A DNA stretch of 64,000 nucleotides from assembly GCF_030544485.1 (NCBI RefSeq), contig NZ_CP130610.1, positions 3,410,001 to 3,474,000 of the forward strand. Direction: 5' to 3'. Shown here one piece after another: positions 51,975 through 62,714 of the stretch. The position numbers and the translations under genes were made by a program. Numbering within the stretch: the stretch's first letter is position 1; each line of letters starts with the position of its first letter. The notes beneath the pieces are model-generated. The model did no database searches and was not told where the DNA came from. It was given only the letters and a program-made list of their open reading frames with translations. This DNA comes from Halomonas sp. HAL1 (GTDB taxonomy: Bacteria > Pseudomonadota > Gammaproteobacteria > Pseudomonadales > Halomonadaceae).

Positions 51975-52730
51975 TTAATTGATCCAGATCACACTGGCCA
52001 TACGGCCGGTTTTACCGCCATCGCGACGGTAGGAGTAGAATCGCGACTCGCAGGCAGTACAGAAGTGGCCGCCACTTATATTGTTTACGCCTAGTGCTTC
52101 CAAACGAAACCGCGCCAACCGGTACAAGTCGGCCATGTAATGACCCAGCCGGTAGGGACTATGATCAAAAGCGTCGGCGATGTCAGGATGCACTGCCACA
52201 AAGGCACCATAGACCTCCGGGCCAACCTCAAACTGAGCGTTGGAAATCGCGGGGCCCAACCACACAAGGATGTCCTCGGGATCGGTATTCATTGCAGCAA
52301 TCGTCGCCTCCAGCACTCCACCTGCCAAACCACGCCACCCCGCATGGGCAACGGCGACCTGGGTTCCAGCGCGATTGCACAGCATGACCGGCAGGCAATC
52401 TGCTGTCAGCACCACACAGGCGTACTCATTAGAAGTAGCAATGGCAGCATCCGCATCGGCGACGCTAGGTTCAAAAACCTGCTGAACGCGGGCACCGTGG
52501 GTCTGATTAAGCCACAGTAGCGGGCGCTCATCCCCGATCTCTTTTTGCAACAGGCGGCGACACAGTGCGACATGGTCGGGGTTATCGCCAACATGAGCAG
52601 CTGTATTAAAAGCGGCGAAATCTCCCTGACTAGGCCCTGATTCACGGGTGGTCACAAAGGCTCGTACATTGGCCGGCGCTGGCCAGTCAGGCATTAAAAG
52701 CGTCGGCCTTAAATTAATGGCATCGCTCAT
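51975..52730 (-). CDS. pgeF: PgeF/YfiH family purine nucleoside phosphorylase-like (laccase domain) protein
   Basis: The 251-residue protein has the YfiH motifs RVQQVF, VVLTADCLPVMLCNRAGTQVAVAHAGWRGLAGGVLEATI (Cys and His metal ligands), WLGPAISNAQFEVG and CTACESRFYSYRRDGGKTGR. PgeF removes a mis-incorporated L-Ser from peptidoglycan precursors in E. coli; relatives are purine phosphorylases. Its start overlaps the rluD stop by 4 nt. Confidence 0.92.
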   Translation of the reverse strand: MSDAINLRPTLLMPDWPAPANVRAFVTTRESGPSQGDFAAFNTAAHVGDNPDHVALCRRLLQKEIGDERPLLWLNQTHGARVQQVFEPSVADADAAIATSNEYACVVLTADCLPVMLCNRAGTQVAVAHAGWRGLAGGVLEATIAAMNTDPEDILVWLGPAISNAQFEVGPEVYGAFVAVHPDIADAFDHSPYRLGHYMADLYRLARFRLEALGVNNISGGHFCTACESRFYSYRRDGGKTGRMASVIWIN

Positions 52731-53686
52731 CTCATCGTCTCATTATCTTCGCGCAGGTAATCCAACAACATTAGCAAATCATCGGGGAGATCGACCTGAA
52801 AAGTAACAGTTTCGCCACTGACCGGATGCTTGAAAATCAACTTCCGCGCATGTAGCGCCTGACGCGGAAACTCGCGCAATATCTCCTTCAATGGCTCCGC
52901 AGCGCCTGGCGGCAGCTTGGCACGGCCGCCATACATGGGATCACCAATCAACGGATAGCGAGCATGGGCCATATGTACCCGAATTTGGTGGGTACGCCCG
53001 GTTTCTAATTTGCACCGCACATGAGTATGCGCACGAAACCGTTCGACCACACGGAAATGGGTAATGGCTGGCTTACCTGCTGTAGTCACCGCTTGGCGCT
53101 TACGATCTTTCGGATGACGGCCAATAGGCGCATCAATGGTACTGCCAGAGACCGGCTTACCAATCACCACCGCGTCGTACTGGCGCGACACGCTGCGTGC
53201 CTGCAACTGATCCACCAGAACAGTTTGAGCGGGTAGCGTTTTCGCCACCATCATCAAGCCGGTGGTATCTTTATCCAGGCGGTGAACGATACCCGCACGT
53301 GGCACTTCAGCAAGCGCCGGGTGATGGTAAAGCAAGGCATTGAGCAGCGTGCCATCCGGGTTGCCTGCAGCGGGATGAACGACCATACCCGCCGCTTTAT
53401 TAATGACGATTACCGCGTCATCTTCATACACGATATCCAGCGCGATATCCTGCGCTTCAAAGCGCGTATCGTCTTCGATGGTGGCCTGCAGTGCCAACAC
53501 TTCATCACCGTGCAGCTTGGCTTTCGGCTTGGCTTGCACGCCATCCACGGTTAATTCACCGGCATTAATCCACGCTTTTAAGCGTTCACGTGAGTAATCG
53601 CTGAACAACTCCGCCGCCGCTTGGTCTAACCGCGCACCGGCCAGTGTGGCGGGCACACGCTGCGTGTCTTCAACTATTCGAGACAT
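52727..53686 (-). CDS. rluD: 23S rRNA pseudouridine synthase RluD
   Basis: The 319-residue enzyme has an N-terminal S4 RNA-binding domain (LDQAAAELFSDYSRERLKAWINAGELTVDG) and the catalytic GIVHRLDKDTTGLMMVAKT with Asp138. ETGRTHQIRVHMAHARYPLIGDP follows. It modifies helix 69 of 23S rRNA. AGAGG is 6 nt upstream of the ATG, and it is coupled to pgeF. Confidence 0.95.
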   Translation of the reverse strand: MSRIVEDTQRVPATLAGARLDQAAAELFSDYSRERLKAWINAGELTVDGVQAKPKAKLHGDEVLALQATIEDDTRFEAQDIALDIVYEDDAVIVINKAAGMVVHPAAGNPDGTLLNALLYHHPALAEVPRAGIVHRLDKDTTGLMMVAKTLPAQTVLVDQLQARSVSRQYDAVVIGKPVSGSTIDAPIGRHPKDRKRQAVTTAGKPAITHFRVVERFRAHTHVRCKLETGRTHQIRVHMAHARYPLIGDPMYGGRAKLPPGAAEPLKEILREFPRQALHARKLIFKHPVSGETVTFQVDLPDDLLMLLDYLREDNETMR

Positions 53687-53903
53687 GAAAAACCTCTTTA
53701 AAGCGCGAAAAAAACCCCAGCAAGGCGAAAAATCAGCCTCAGCATGGAAAAATCAATATTGACGGCACCTGACGAAACGTCGCTAAGCCTGCGTTTTATG
53801 TCGAGGTGTTTTATAGTGGGCGGACTGCGACCTATTCTACCATTTCTACTTATGGCCATCGCCGCTTTTTGGTGATTGAGGCTTGTTTGCAACGAGGATG
53901 AAG

Positions 53904-54719
53904 ATGCGCGTTTTTTCAGCTGCCAACCGCTTTGGTGCTCTAGCCCTAAGCCTTGCCCTTTTAGCGGGCTGTGCGAGTAACGACACCAGTGAAGAAGAGG
54001 AAGATGAATTTGCTGGGGTGCAGGAGCGCGAGCTCTATGAGTTGGCCCGCACGGCCTTAGACAGCAACCGCTACCCGATCGCGATTGAGCGTTTGGAAGC
54101 GCTCGATACACGCTATCCCTTTGGCGCCCATGCTGAGCAGGCACAGCTTGAGCTAATCTATGCCTACTATGAAAACAGTAATTGGGAAGAAGCCCGGGCA
54201 GCGGCCAGCCGCTTTATTCGCCTTCACCCCGACCACCCCCAGGTAGACTACGCCTACTATCTTCGCGGCCTTTCGGCGTGGCAAGCAGGCCGTTTCAGCT
54301 TGGAGCGCCTGCGCCTGATCGACATCTCCAAGCGCGATCTGGGCGCCTCGCGGGATGCTTACAATGATTTCCGCGAGCTGATCCAGCGTTACCCACAGAG
54401 TGAATATGCGCCGGATGCCCAGCAGCGCATCGTCTATCTACGTGAGCTAATGGCCCGCCATGAACTACATGTCGCCGATTATTACCTGCGCCGTGGTGCC
54501 TATTTGGCAGCAGTTGAACGCGGCCGCTGGGTCGTCGAAAACTATCCTGAATCAAGCGCCACCCGGGATGCCCTAGCCACCATGGTGGAAGGCTATCAAG
54601 GCTTGGACATGGATGATCGCGCCAATGAGGTGTTAGCTGTACTGCGCGAAAACGCGCCTGACCACGAACAGCTGCAGGGCAGCCGTTTTGTACCCAAGCA
54701 TTTAGGCCAAGATGATTAA
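53904..54719 (+). CDS. bamD: Outer membrane assembly lipoprotein BamD
   Basis: I chose ATG 53904 (MRVFSAANRF), with GAGG 6 nt upstream. The lipobox LLAGC gives Cys23, and the mature 249 residues form five TPR-like helical repeats (LYELARTALDSNRYPIAIERLEALDTRYPFGAHAEQAQLELIYAYYENSNW, ... LIQRYPQSEYAPDAQQR). BamD is the essential partner of BamA in outer-membrane protein insertion. It is divergent from rluD. Confidence 0.95.
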   Translation: MRVFSAANRFGALALSLALLAGCASNDTSEEEEDEFAGVQERELYELARTALDSNRYPIAIERLEALDTRYPFGAHAEQAQLELIYAYYENSNWEEARAAASRFIRLHPDHPQVDYAYYLRGLSAWQAGRFSLERLRLIDISKRDLGASRDAYNDFRELIQRYPQSEYAPDAQQRIVYLRELMARHELHVADYYLRRGAYLAAVERGRWVVENYPESSATRDALATMVEGYQGLDMDDRANEVLAVLRENAPDHEQLQGSRFVPKHLGQDD

Positions 54720-54762
54720 AGCCTATAAACATGCTGCAACAATAAAAGCGATACACATCCGC

Positions 54763-54793
54763 AAAAAAACCACGCCTCGGCGTGGTTTTTTTG
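54763..54793. terminator. Bidirectional terminator between bamD and nadE
   Basis: ACCACGC-CTCG-GCGTGGT is flanked by A7 on the left and T8 on the right, giving U tracts on both strands between two convergent genes. Confidence 0.85.
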
Positions 54794-54818
54794 TGTTTGC
54801 TTTAGTGCTAGGCCTGGC

Positions 54819-56453
54819 TTATGCGCCGGGCTGCCAGCCATTAACAATCGGGTAGCGGCGGTCCCGGCCAAAACCGCGTGGCGTCACCCGCACGCCAATC
54901 GGGGCTTGACGGCGCTTATACTCGCAGCGGTCAACGAGCTTAACCACTTTATAAACGTCTTCCTCGTCAAAACCAGCCGCAATAATTGCCTCAGCGCTCA
55001 TATCGCCTTCAATGTAGCTGACTAAGATCGCATCGAGCACGTCGTAATCGGGTAAGGAGTCGCTATCTTGCTGATCAGGCGCCAGCTCGGCACTGGGTGG
55101 GCGCTCAATCACCCGCTCAGGAATGGCAGGTGATTGCGTGTTGCGCCAGCGGGCAAGACGATAAACCCAGGTTTTATACACATCCTTAATGGCGTTATAG
55201 CCGCCCACCATATCGCCATACAGCGTGGCATACCCCACCGCCATTTCGCTCTTGTTGCCGGTGGTCAGCACCATCAAGCCTTTCTTATTGGAAATCGCCA
55301 TTAGCAGCACACCGCGGCAGCGCGACTGCAGGTTTTCCTCGGTGGTATCGCGTTCCGTACCGGCAAAGCTCTCAGCAAGCGTCCCCATAAAGGCGTCGAC
55401 CATGGGTTCAATCGGCATGATCTCGTAGTGCACGCCGAGCATATTGGCCTGCTCTGCAGCGTCCTGCTTGGAAATATCCGCCGTGTAGTGGTACGGCATC
55501 ATCACCGCCTGCACCCGTTGAGGGCCCAGTGCGTCAACCGCAATCGCCAGCGAAAGCGCGGAATCAATGCCGCCGGAAAGCCCCAGCACCACACCATCAA
55601 AACCGCTCTTGTTGACGTAATCGCGCAGCCCGGTCACGAGCGCACAGTATAGGCTCTCTTCCGGTTCTACCTCCGGGTCAATCTCTCCGGCTTGGGGTTC
55701 CCACACCGTCGCGCTGGTTTGCAAAAACTGAACCGGCATCAGGCCTGCCTGCCAATACGGTGCCAGCACCTGTAACTCACCGCTGGCGTTAACGCAGCAA
55801 GAGCCTCCATCAAAGACCAGTTCATCTTGGCCACCGATGGTGTTCACATACACAATTGGAAGCTGCGTATCCTGGGCGTGTTTCTCCAACAGGCGCAGCC
55901 GTTCCGCGGGCTTATCCTGGTGATAAGGAGAGGCGTGCAAGGAGACCAGCACCTCAGCGCCCGCTTCCGCGGCGGCCTTAACCGGCGCGCCATCCCATAG
56001 GTCTTCGCAGATCACGATGCCCAGTTTGGCGCCTTTATGCTCATACACCAGCGTTTCAGTGCCGGGCGTGAAATAGCGCTGCTCATCGAACACTTGGTAG
56101 TTAGGCAGCGCCTGCTTGGCGTATTCAGCTTCCCACTGGCCGTTGTAGAGCACCCCAGCCAAGTTGTAACAGCGACCTTCACGAACCCCTGGGTAGCCAA
56201 TAATCACCAGCACATCGCGGGCAACTTTTGATGCCATTAGCGCGCGTGCTTCACGTAGGCGGGTTTCCATTGAGGGGCGCAGCAGCAAATCTTCCGGCGG
56301 GTAGCCCGACAAAAAAAGCTCAGGAAAGACAACAATATCTGCTCCATGCTCAATCCGCGCTTCGCGCACTGCTTCAATCGCGCGTGCGGCATTGCCGGGA
56401 ATATCCCCGACCAGAGGATCGAGTTGGGCCATTACCAGCGTTAAGTCTTGCAT
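54819..56453 (-). CDS. nadE: Glutamine-dependent NAD+ synthetase NadE
   Basis: The 544-residue enzyme couples an N-terminal nitrilase-type glutaminase domain (Glu45 in VVFPELFLSGYPPEDLLLRP, Lys113, Cys149 in LGIVICEDLWDG) to a C-terminal synthetase domain with the PP-loop VVLGLSGGIDSALSLAIAVDALG. It amidates deamido-NAD+. The start is ambiguous: ATG 56453 lacks a good ribosome site, and TTG 56462 is three codons upstream. Confidence 0.95.
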   Translation of the reverse strand: MQDLTLVMAQLDPLVGDIPGNAARAIEAVREARIEHGADIVVFPELFLSGYPPEDLLLRPSMETRLREARALMASKVARDVLVIIGYPGVREGRCYNLAGVLYNGQWEAEYAKQALPNYQVFDEQRYFTPGTETLVYEHKGAKLGIVICEDLWDGAPVKAAAEAGAEVLVSLHASPYHQDKPAERLRLLEKHAQDTQLPIVYVNTIGGQDELVFDGGSCCVNASGELQVLAPYWQAGLMPVQFLQTSATVWEPQAGEIDPEVEPEESLYCALVTGLRDYVNKSGFDGVVLGLSGGIDSALSLAIAVDALGPQRVQAVMMPYHYTADISKQDAAEQANMLGVHYEIMPIEPMVDAFMGTLAESFAGTERDTTEENLQSRCRGVLLMAISNKKGLMVLTTGNKSEMAVGYATLYGDMVGGYNAIKDVYKTWVYRLARWRNTQSPAIPERVIERPPSAELAPDQQDSDSLPDYDVLDAILVSYIEGDMSAEAIIAAGFDEEDVYKVVKLVDRCEYKRRQAPIGVRVTPRGFGRDRRYPIVNGWQPGA

Positions 56454-56589
56454 GGGCGTCAAAATCTCTTGAGAATCTTTGAAATAGGGTTACACCGTCA
56501 TCGTCGTATTGTCCCGCAAGGGCCGCCAACTGGCAAAGGCCATGCGTCAATCCCAAGCCTAGTTCCCTCATTCGGGAGACAAAATAAGG

Positions 56590-56862
56590 ATGAACCTCTT
56601 GATCATTCGGCTGATTATCTTCGCCGTTGTATTTTATGCCGGTTTAAAGCTCTACGGCATCTACCGACAACGTAAGCTTGAGCATGAAGCACAGCATAAA
56701 CAAGTCAATCGCCATGAAGGCGGTAAAATGGTGCGCTGTCGCTGGTGTGAGGTGCACGTACCCGAAGATGAAGCGCTGCGCGACCACGAGCAGTGGTTCT
56801 GCTCCAGCGCCCATCGTGACCGCTTTTTGCAAGAGCAGCAGGATAAAGACGGCGCGCCTTAA
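56590..56862 (+). CDS. PP0621-family small zinc-finger-like membrane protein
   Basis: The 90-residue protein has an N-terminal membrane helix (LLIIRLIIFAVVFYAGLKLY) and a C-terminal MVRCRWCEVHVPEDEAL followed by WFCSSAHRDRF. Cys50, Cys53, His56, Cys71 and His75 could bind zinc. The pattern matches the conserved PP0621 family of uncharacterised proteins. Its stop overlaps the end of the convergent thiO by 4 nt. Confidence 0.8.
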   Translation: MNLLIIRLIIFAVVFYAGLKLYGIYRQRKLEHEAQHKQVNRHEGGKMVRCRWCEVHVPEDEALRDHEQWFCSSAHRDRFLQEQQDKDGAP

Positions 56863-57962
56863 ACCTGGATAAGCCGCTCGGGCGTAGGCTGGTAAGGCGC
56901 GGGGTCGATCAATGGCTCGCGCCCAAGCAGTTGATCTGCCAATAAATGGGTCGAGGCAGGCGCCAATACCAAGCCATTACGATAGTGCCCCGCATTGATG
57001 TATACGTTAGGCCATTCTTGAAGGGCGCCGATAAAAGGAATGCCCGCTGGCGAACCAGGGCGAAGCCCGGCCCATTGATGCGCTACCGGGCAGGTTGCCA
57101 AGGCAGGCAGAATGGTTTCGGCGCTGTGTTTTAGCGATGCCAGGGCTGCCGCGTCGGTGGTCTTATCAAATCCAGCTTCCTCTAACGTAGAACCGACCAA
57201 CAGCAACCCGTCTGCACGCGGAATAATATAACGCCCATCTTTTAACACCACACGCTGCACTAACCCTTTGGGTGCCTGGTAAGCGATCATCTGCCCCTTT
57301 ACCGGCCTTACCGGCAGTTGCACATTCAGCTGCGCCAATAGTTGAGCAGCCCAGGCACCGCCGCACACCACAATGCGCCCAGCGATTAACGGCCCTTGTG
57401 AGCTAACCACGCCCTCCACCTGGCCCTCCTTTTGGATAAAGCCACTGACCTCGCACTGCTCTCTCAGCGTTACCTGCGGCATCGCCGTTAGCCACGCCTT
57501 CAACGCTTTGGCTAAGCGCGGGTTACGCACACTGCCCAGGGTCGGCATCCATAGCGCACTGTCGCCCGCCATTGCCACGCCAGGCTCTTTATCGCGGACG
57601 AAATCTGCCCCTACCCGCTCTAGCGGTTTGCCCAGCTGTCGAGCCCAGCACAGAGCACTATCGGCGTCATCTACGTTCAGGTAGAGCAGCCCTCTTTGGC
57701 GATACTCAGGATCAATGCCTGTCTCTTCCAGCAAGCGTAAAGCCAACGAGGGGTAAACCCCTTCTGACCAGCGGGATAGTTGCGATATCGCAGCATCGTA
57801 TCGCCATGGATAAAGCGGTGAGACGATACCGCCACCGGCCCACGACGCCTCTTTACCGCACTCGCCACGATCCACCAGCGTGACCTGCTGACCCGCATCG
57901 GCTAACTGTAGCGCCGTCATCATGCCGATCACGCCGCCACCAATAATTAAGAAATCGCTCAC
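56859..57962 (-). CDS. thiO: Glycine oxidase ThiO
   Basis: The 367-residue FAD-dependent DAO-family enzyme oxidises glycine to dehydroglycine for thiazole synthesis. It has the Rossmann opening SDFLIIGGGVIGMMTALQLADAGQQVTLVDRG, EASWAGGGIVSPLYPWRY and the C-terminal WAGLRPGSPAGIPFIGAL. The start codon is GTG (57962); a nearer ATG runs into a stop. It stands alone, and no thiG or thiS is in the window. Confidence 0.92.
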   Translation of the reverse strand: MSDFLIIGGGVIGMMTALQLADAGQQVTLVDRGECGKEASWAGGGIVSPLYPWRYDAAISQLSRWSEGVYPSLALRLLEETGIDPEYRQRGLLYLNVDDADSALCWARQLGKPLERVGADFVRDKEPGVAMAGDSALWMPTLGSVRNPRLAKALKAWLTAMPQVTLREQCEVSGFIQKEGQVEGVVSSQGPLIAGRIVVCGGAWAAQLLAQLNVQLPVRPVKGQMIAYQAPKGLVQRVVLKDGRYIIPRADGLLLVGSTLEEAGFDKTTDAAALASLKHSAETILPALATCPVAHQWAGLRPGSPAGIPFIGALQEWPNVYINAGHYRNGLVLAPASTHLLADQLLGREPLIDPAPYQPTPERLIQV

Positions 57963-58096
57963 AACATTGTCCGTTTTGGCTTACATAAAAAATAGTGACT
58001 ATCGCCTAGGATGATTAAACCACCAACTGATCATGGCCGTTGACACCGGGCACTGAGCATAGCGCGGGCAATAACAAGGTCAAGTAAGGAGAGGCG

Positions 58097-58633
58097 ATGA
58101 ACGATGGCCATAACGGCGCGCGCACGCTACCTGAAAGCGGGTTTACGTTGCTTGAGCTAATGATCACGCTGCTATTAGTCGGCATTATGGCTGCCTGGGG
58201 GCTACCTAATTTTCAAGCATTGGGTGAGCGAACCGCGCAGACCAGCGAAGTCAATCGATTACAAAGCGCGTTTTCATTAGCGCGCAATACGGCCATCAGC
58301 CAGCGTCGCCAGATCACGCTTTGTCCGGCGGCTGAGGACCGCACGGCATGCAGTAGCGAATGGGGCGGTGAGCTCATGATCGTAAAGGGGGATCAAACAG
58401 ATAATATTCAAACCGACGATATTTTGCACATTATGCCTGCCGAGCGAGGCACACGAGTAACTTACAGCCGGGGCTGGTCGCGCATTCGCTACAGCTCATT
58501 GGGCTATACCAGCGGTTATAACGGCAGTTTTGCTATTTGTTCAGGCAACGGTGCCGAAGAGTCGCAGGGGAAAAAGCTAGTGCTGAGCCAGTTGGGCCGT
58601 CTGAGAATCGATGAAGCGCCTATCGATTGCTAG
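58097..58633 (+). CDS. GspH/FimT family type IV pseudopilin
   Basis: The 178-residue protein has the class III prepilin signal ESG-FTLLELMITLLLVGIMAAWGLPNFQ with cleavage after Gly15 and Glu20 at the +5 position. A beta-rich GspH/FimT C-terminal domain follows (SLARNTAISQRRQITLCPA, VLSQLGRLRI). Minor pseudopilins prime pilus or secretion assembly. It stands alone between thiO and trxB, with no other pilin genes nearby. AAGGAGAGGCG precedes the ATG. Confidence 0.9.
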   Translation: MNDGHNGARTLPESGFTLLELMITLLLVGIMAAWGLPNFQALGERTAQTSEVNRLQSAFSLARNTAISQRRQITLCPAAEDRTACSSEWGGELMIVKGDQTDNIQTDDILHIMPAERGTRVTYSRGWSRIRYSSLGYTSGYNGSFAICSGNGAEESQGKKLVLSQLGRLRIDEAPIDC

Positions 58634-58656
58634 GCGCTTCAGAGCAGAGTGCAACG

Positions 58657-59727
<1,071 letters not shown>

Positions 59728-59799
59728 TCATCTACGCTATTAGGCGAAGAAACCTTGAAAGAGGCGATGCAAACACCCATGTGTTATTACTAAATCACG

Positions 59800-59829
59800 C
59801 CATACTGGGGTAAGCCATACTAGGGTAAT
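59800..59829. repeat. Near-perfect 15-bp tandem repeat upstream of acnA
   Basis: CCATACTGGGGTAAG (59800-59814) is followed by CCATACTAGGGTAAT (59815-59829), two mismatches, about 65 nt before the acnA start. A possible regulator-binding site. Confidence 0.75.
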
Positions 59830-59894
59830 CAATACGACAGGAAGATCGTGACCGTTACGCTGAGGGCAACACTCAGCAATCAGAGGAGAGACAC

Positions 59895-62627
59895 ATGAGC
59901 AAGACACCCGATACGCTAAGTACCTTAGAGGTGGGCAGTAAAACGTACCACTATTACAGCCTACCCAAAGCGGCAGAGGCACTGGGCAGCATTGACCGGC
60001 TACCCAAGACGCTCAAAATCCTACTCGAAAATCAGCTGCGCTTCGGCGATGACGAAAGTGTCGCTGAAGAAGACATGCAGGCCCTGGTCGACTGGCAGGC
60101 CGAAGGTAAATCCAGCCGTGAAATAGGCTACCGGCCAGCACGTGTCTTAATGCAAGATTTCACCGGCGTCCCTGGCGTGGTGGATTTAGCCTCAATGCGC
60201 GCTGCTGTCGAAAGCCTTGGCGAAGACCCAGCCAAGATCAATCCGCTTTCTCCCGTCGATCTGGTCATTGACCACTCGGTCATGGTCGATAAATTTGGTA
60301 ACCCCGCCGCGTTCCAAGAGAACGTGGATATCGAAATGCAGCGCAACCGCGAGCGCTATGAGTTTCTGCGTTGGGGTCAGCAGGCATTTGACAACTTTAG
60401 CGTCGTACCGCCTGGCACCGGCATTTGCCACCAGGTCAACCTGGAGTATCTAGGCAGAGCGGTATGGACCAAAGACGAAGACGGCAAAACCTTCGCCTAC
60501 CCCGACACGCTCGTGGGCACCGACTCTCACACCACGATGATCAACGGCCTGGGCGTACTCGGCTGGGGTGTAGGTGGTATTGAAGCCGAAGCAGCCATGC
60601 TCGGACAGCCGGTGTCGATGCTGATTCCAGAAGTCATCGGGTTTAAATTGTCCGGCAAGCTACGCGAAGGCATTACCGCTACTGACCTAGTACTCACTGT
60701 TACCGAAATGCTGCGTAAAAAAGGCGTGGTAGGTAAATTTGTTGAGTTCTACGGCGACGGTTTGAAAGACCTGCCGCTAGCGGATCGCGCGACGATTGCC
60801 AATATGGCGCCCGAGTATGGTGCTACCTGCGGTTTCTTCCCGGTAGACGATGAAACCCTGAACTATATGCGCCTAACCGGGCGTGAAGATGAGCAAATTG
60901 CGCTGGTTGAAGCCTATAGCAAAGCCCAAGGGCTGTGGCGCGAACCCAGCGATGAGCCGATCTTCACCGATGCGCTGGAACTGGACATGACCGAGGTGGA
61001 AGCCAGTCTGGCTGGCCCCAAACGTCCGCAAGACCGGGTCGCCTTACAGGATATGGCGGCAGCCTTTGACAAGTTCATGCAGGAAGATAGCAAGGCCAAG
61101 CCAACCGAAAAGGGTAAGTTCTCCTCTGAAGGTGGCCAAACTGCAGTAGGTGTAGAGCGCAGCTTCGAACATGACACCAGTCAAGCCGTTAAGCTTGATG
61201 ACCATGACTTTAGCCTTGACCCCGGCGCGGTGGTCATCGCGGCCATTACCTCGTGCACTAACACGTCCAACCCCAGCGTTATGATGGCGGCCGGTTTGTT
61301 GGCACGTAAAGCCCGTGAAAAGGGCTTAACTACCCAACCGTGGGTGAAAACGTCACTGGCGCCCGGCTCTAAAGTGGTCACCGACTACCTTGCTGCCGCT
61401 GGCCTCAATGATGACCTGGATGCGTTAGGCTTCAACTTGGTCGGTTACGGCTGTACCACTTGTATCGGCAACTCCGGCCCGCTGCCTGATGAGATCGAGC
61501 AGGCCATTAACGAGGGCGACCTCGCCGTGGCCTCGGTGCTTTCCGGTAACCGCAACTTTGAAGGGCGCGTCCACCCGCTGGTGAAAACCAACTGGCTTGC
61601 TTCACCGCCCCTAGTGGTGGCTTACGCCCTGGCAGGTAACGTTCAACGCGACCTTACCAAAGAGCCACTGGGTCAAGGCAGCGACGGTGAGCCTGTCTAT
61701 CTCAAAGACATCTGGCCCACTCAAGCAGAGATCGCCAGCGCCGTTGAGCAAGTCAATACCGCGATGTTCCGCAAAGAGTATGGCGCGGTGTTTGAGGGTG
61801 ACGACGTCTGGAAAGCAATCGACGTTTCAGAGAGCAAGGTCTATCAGTGGCCTGAATCTACCTACATTCAGCACCCCCCCTTCTTTGAAGGTATGGGCCG
61901 TGAGCCGGATGCCATCGAAGATGTGCACAGTGCCCGGGTGTTGGCGATGCTAGGCGACTCGGTCACCACCGACCATATCTCCCCGGCGGGCGCCATCAAG
62001 CCTGACAGCCCCGCCGGGCGCTACCTGCAAGAACACGGCGTCAAACCGGTCGACTTCAACTCCTACGGCTCACGCCGGGGTAACCATGAAGTCATGATGC
62101 GCGGCACCTTTGCCAACGTGCGGATCAAAAATGAGATGCTCGACGGCGTGGTTGGTGGTGAGACTCGTCACGTGCCCAGTGGCGAGCAGATGGCCATTTA
62201 CGATGCCGCGATGAAGTACAAAGAGGAAGGCAAACCGCTGGTCGTGATTGCCGGTAAAGAGTACGGCACCGGCTCTTCACGGGATTGGGCAGCGAAAGGC
62301 ACGCGTCTGTTGGGCGTTCGTGCCGTGATCGCCGAATCCTTTGAGCGCATCCACCGCTCTAACCTGATCGGCATGGGCGTTGTGCCGCTGCAGTTTGCCG
62401 AAGGCGAAAGCCGTAAAACGCTGGGCCTAACCGGGGATGAAGAAATTTCGATTGCCGGTTTGAGCGACCTAACGCCAGGTGGCACGGTCAAAGTGATGAT
62501 TAAAAATGCCGATGGGGAACGTAGCGTTGATGCCAAGTGCCGAATTGATACGGTAAACGAGCTGGCTTACTACCGTCATGGTGGTATCCTTCACTACGTG
62601 CTGCGCAAGATGATCGGCGCAGCCTAA
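59895..62627 (+). CDS. acnA: Aconitate hydratase AcnA
   Basis: The 910-residue TCA-cycle enzyme isomerises citrate and isocitrate. It has the cluster ligands Cys454 ([10 protein letters not shown]), Cys520 and Cys523 ([13 protein letters not shown]), the substrate loop [28 protein letters not shown] and the swivel-domain [30 protein letters not shown] precedes the ATG. Length and motifs match the iron-responsive, stable AcnA type rather than AcnB. Confidence 0.96.
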   Translation: MSKTPDTLSTLEVGSKTYHYYSLPKAAEALGSIDRLPKTLKILLENQLRFGDDESVAEEDMQALVDWQAEGKSSREIGYRPARVLMQDFTGVPGVVDLASMRAAVESLGEDPAKINPLSPVDLVIDHSVMVDKFGNPAAFQENVDIEMQRNRERYEFLRWGQQAFDNFSVVPPGTGICHQVNLEYLGRAVWTKDEDGKTFAYPDTLVGTDSHTTMINGLGVLGWGVGGIEAEAAMLGQPVSMLIPEVIGFKLSGKLREGITATDLVLTVTEMLRKKGVVGKFVEFYGDGLKDLPLADRATIANMAPEYGATCGFFPVDDETLNYMRLTGREDEQIALVEAYSKAQGLWREPSDEPIFTDALELDMTEVEASLAGPKRPQDRVALQDMAAAFDKFMQEDSKAKPTEKGKFSSEGGQTAVGVERSFEHDTSQAVKLDDHDFSLDPGAVVIAAITSCTNTSNPSVMMAAGLLARKAREKGLTTQPWVKTSLAPGSKVVTDYLAAAGLNDDLDALGFNLVGYGCTTCIGNSGPLPDEIEQAINEGDLAVASVLSGNRNFEGRVHPLVKTNWLASPPLVVAYALAGNVQRDLTKEPLGQGSDGEPVYLKDIWPTQAEIASAVEQVNTAMFRKEYGAVFEGDDVWKAIDVSESKVYQWPESTYIQHPPFFEGMGREPDAIEDVHSARVLAMLGDSVTTDHISPAGAIKPDSPAGRYLQEHGVKPVDFNSYGSRRGNHEVMMRGTFANVRIKNEMLDGVVGGETRHVPSGEQMAIYDAAMKYKEEGKPLVVIAGKEYGTGSSRDWAAKGTRLLGVRAVIAESFERIHRSNLIGMGVVPLQFAEGESRKTLGLTGDEEISIAGLSDLTPGGTVKVMIKNADGERSVDAKCRIDTVNELAYYRHGGILHYVLRKMIGAA

Positions 62628-62652
62628 AGGTAAAACCTACCAATGCTTGCAT

Positions 62653-62679
62653 GCCCCCACTTCGGTGGGGGCTTTTTTT
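62653..62679. terminator. Terminator between acnA and the malic enzyme gene
   Basis: GCCCCCAC-TTCG-GTGGGGGC has a UUCG tetraloop and is followed by seven T on the plus strand, after acnA. Confidence 0.9.
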
Positions 62680-62714
62680 GGGCTTGATCTAGCAGATTGC
62701 TGATAAGTGCATGC

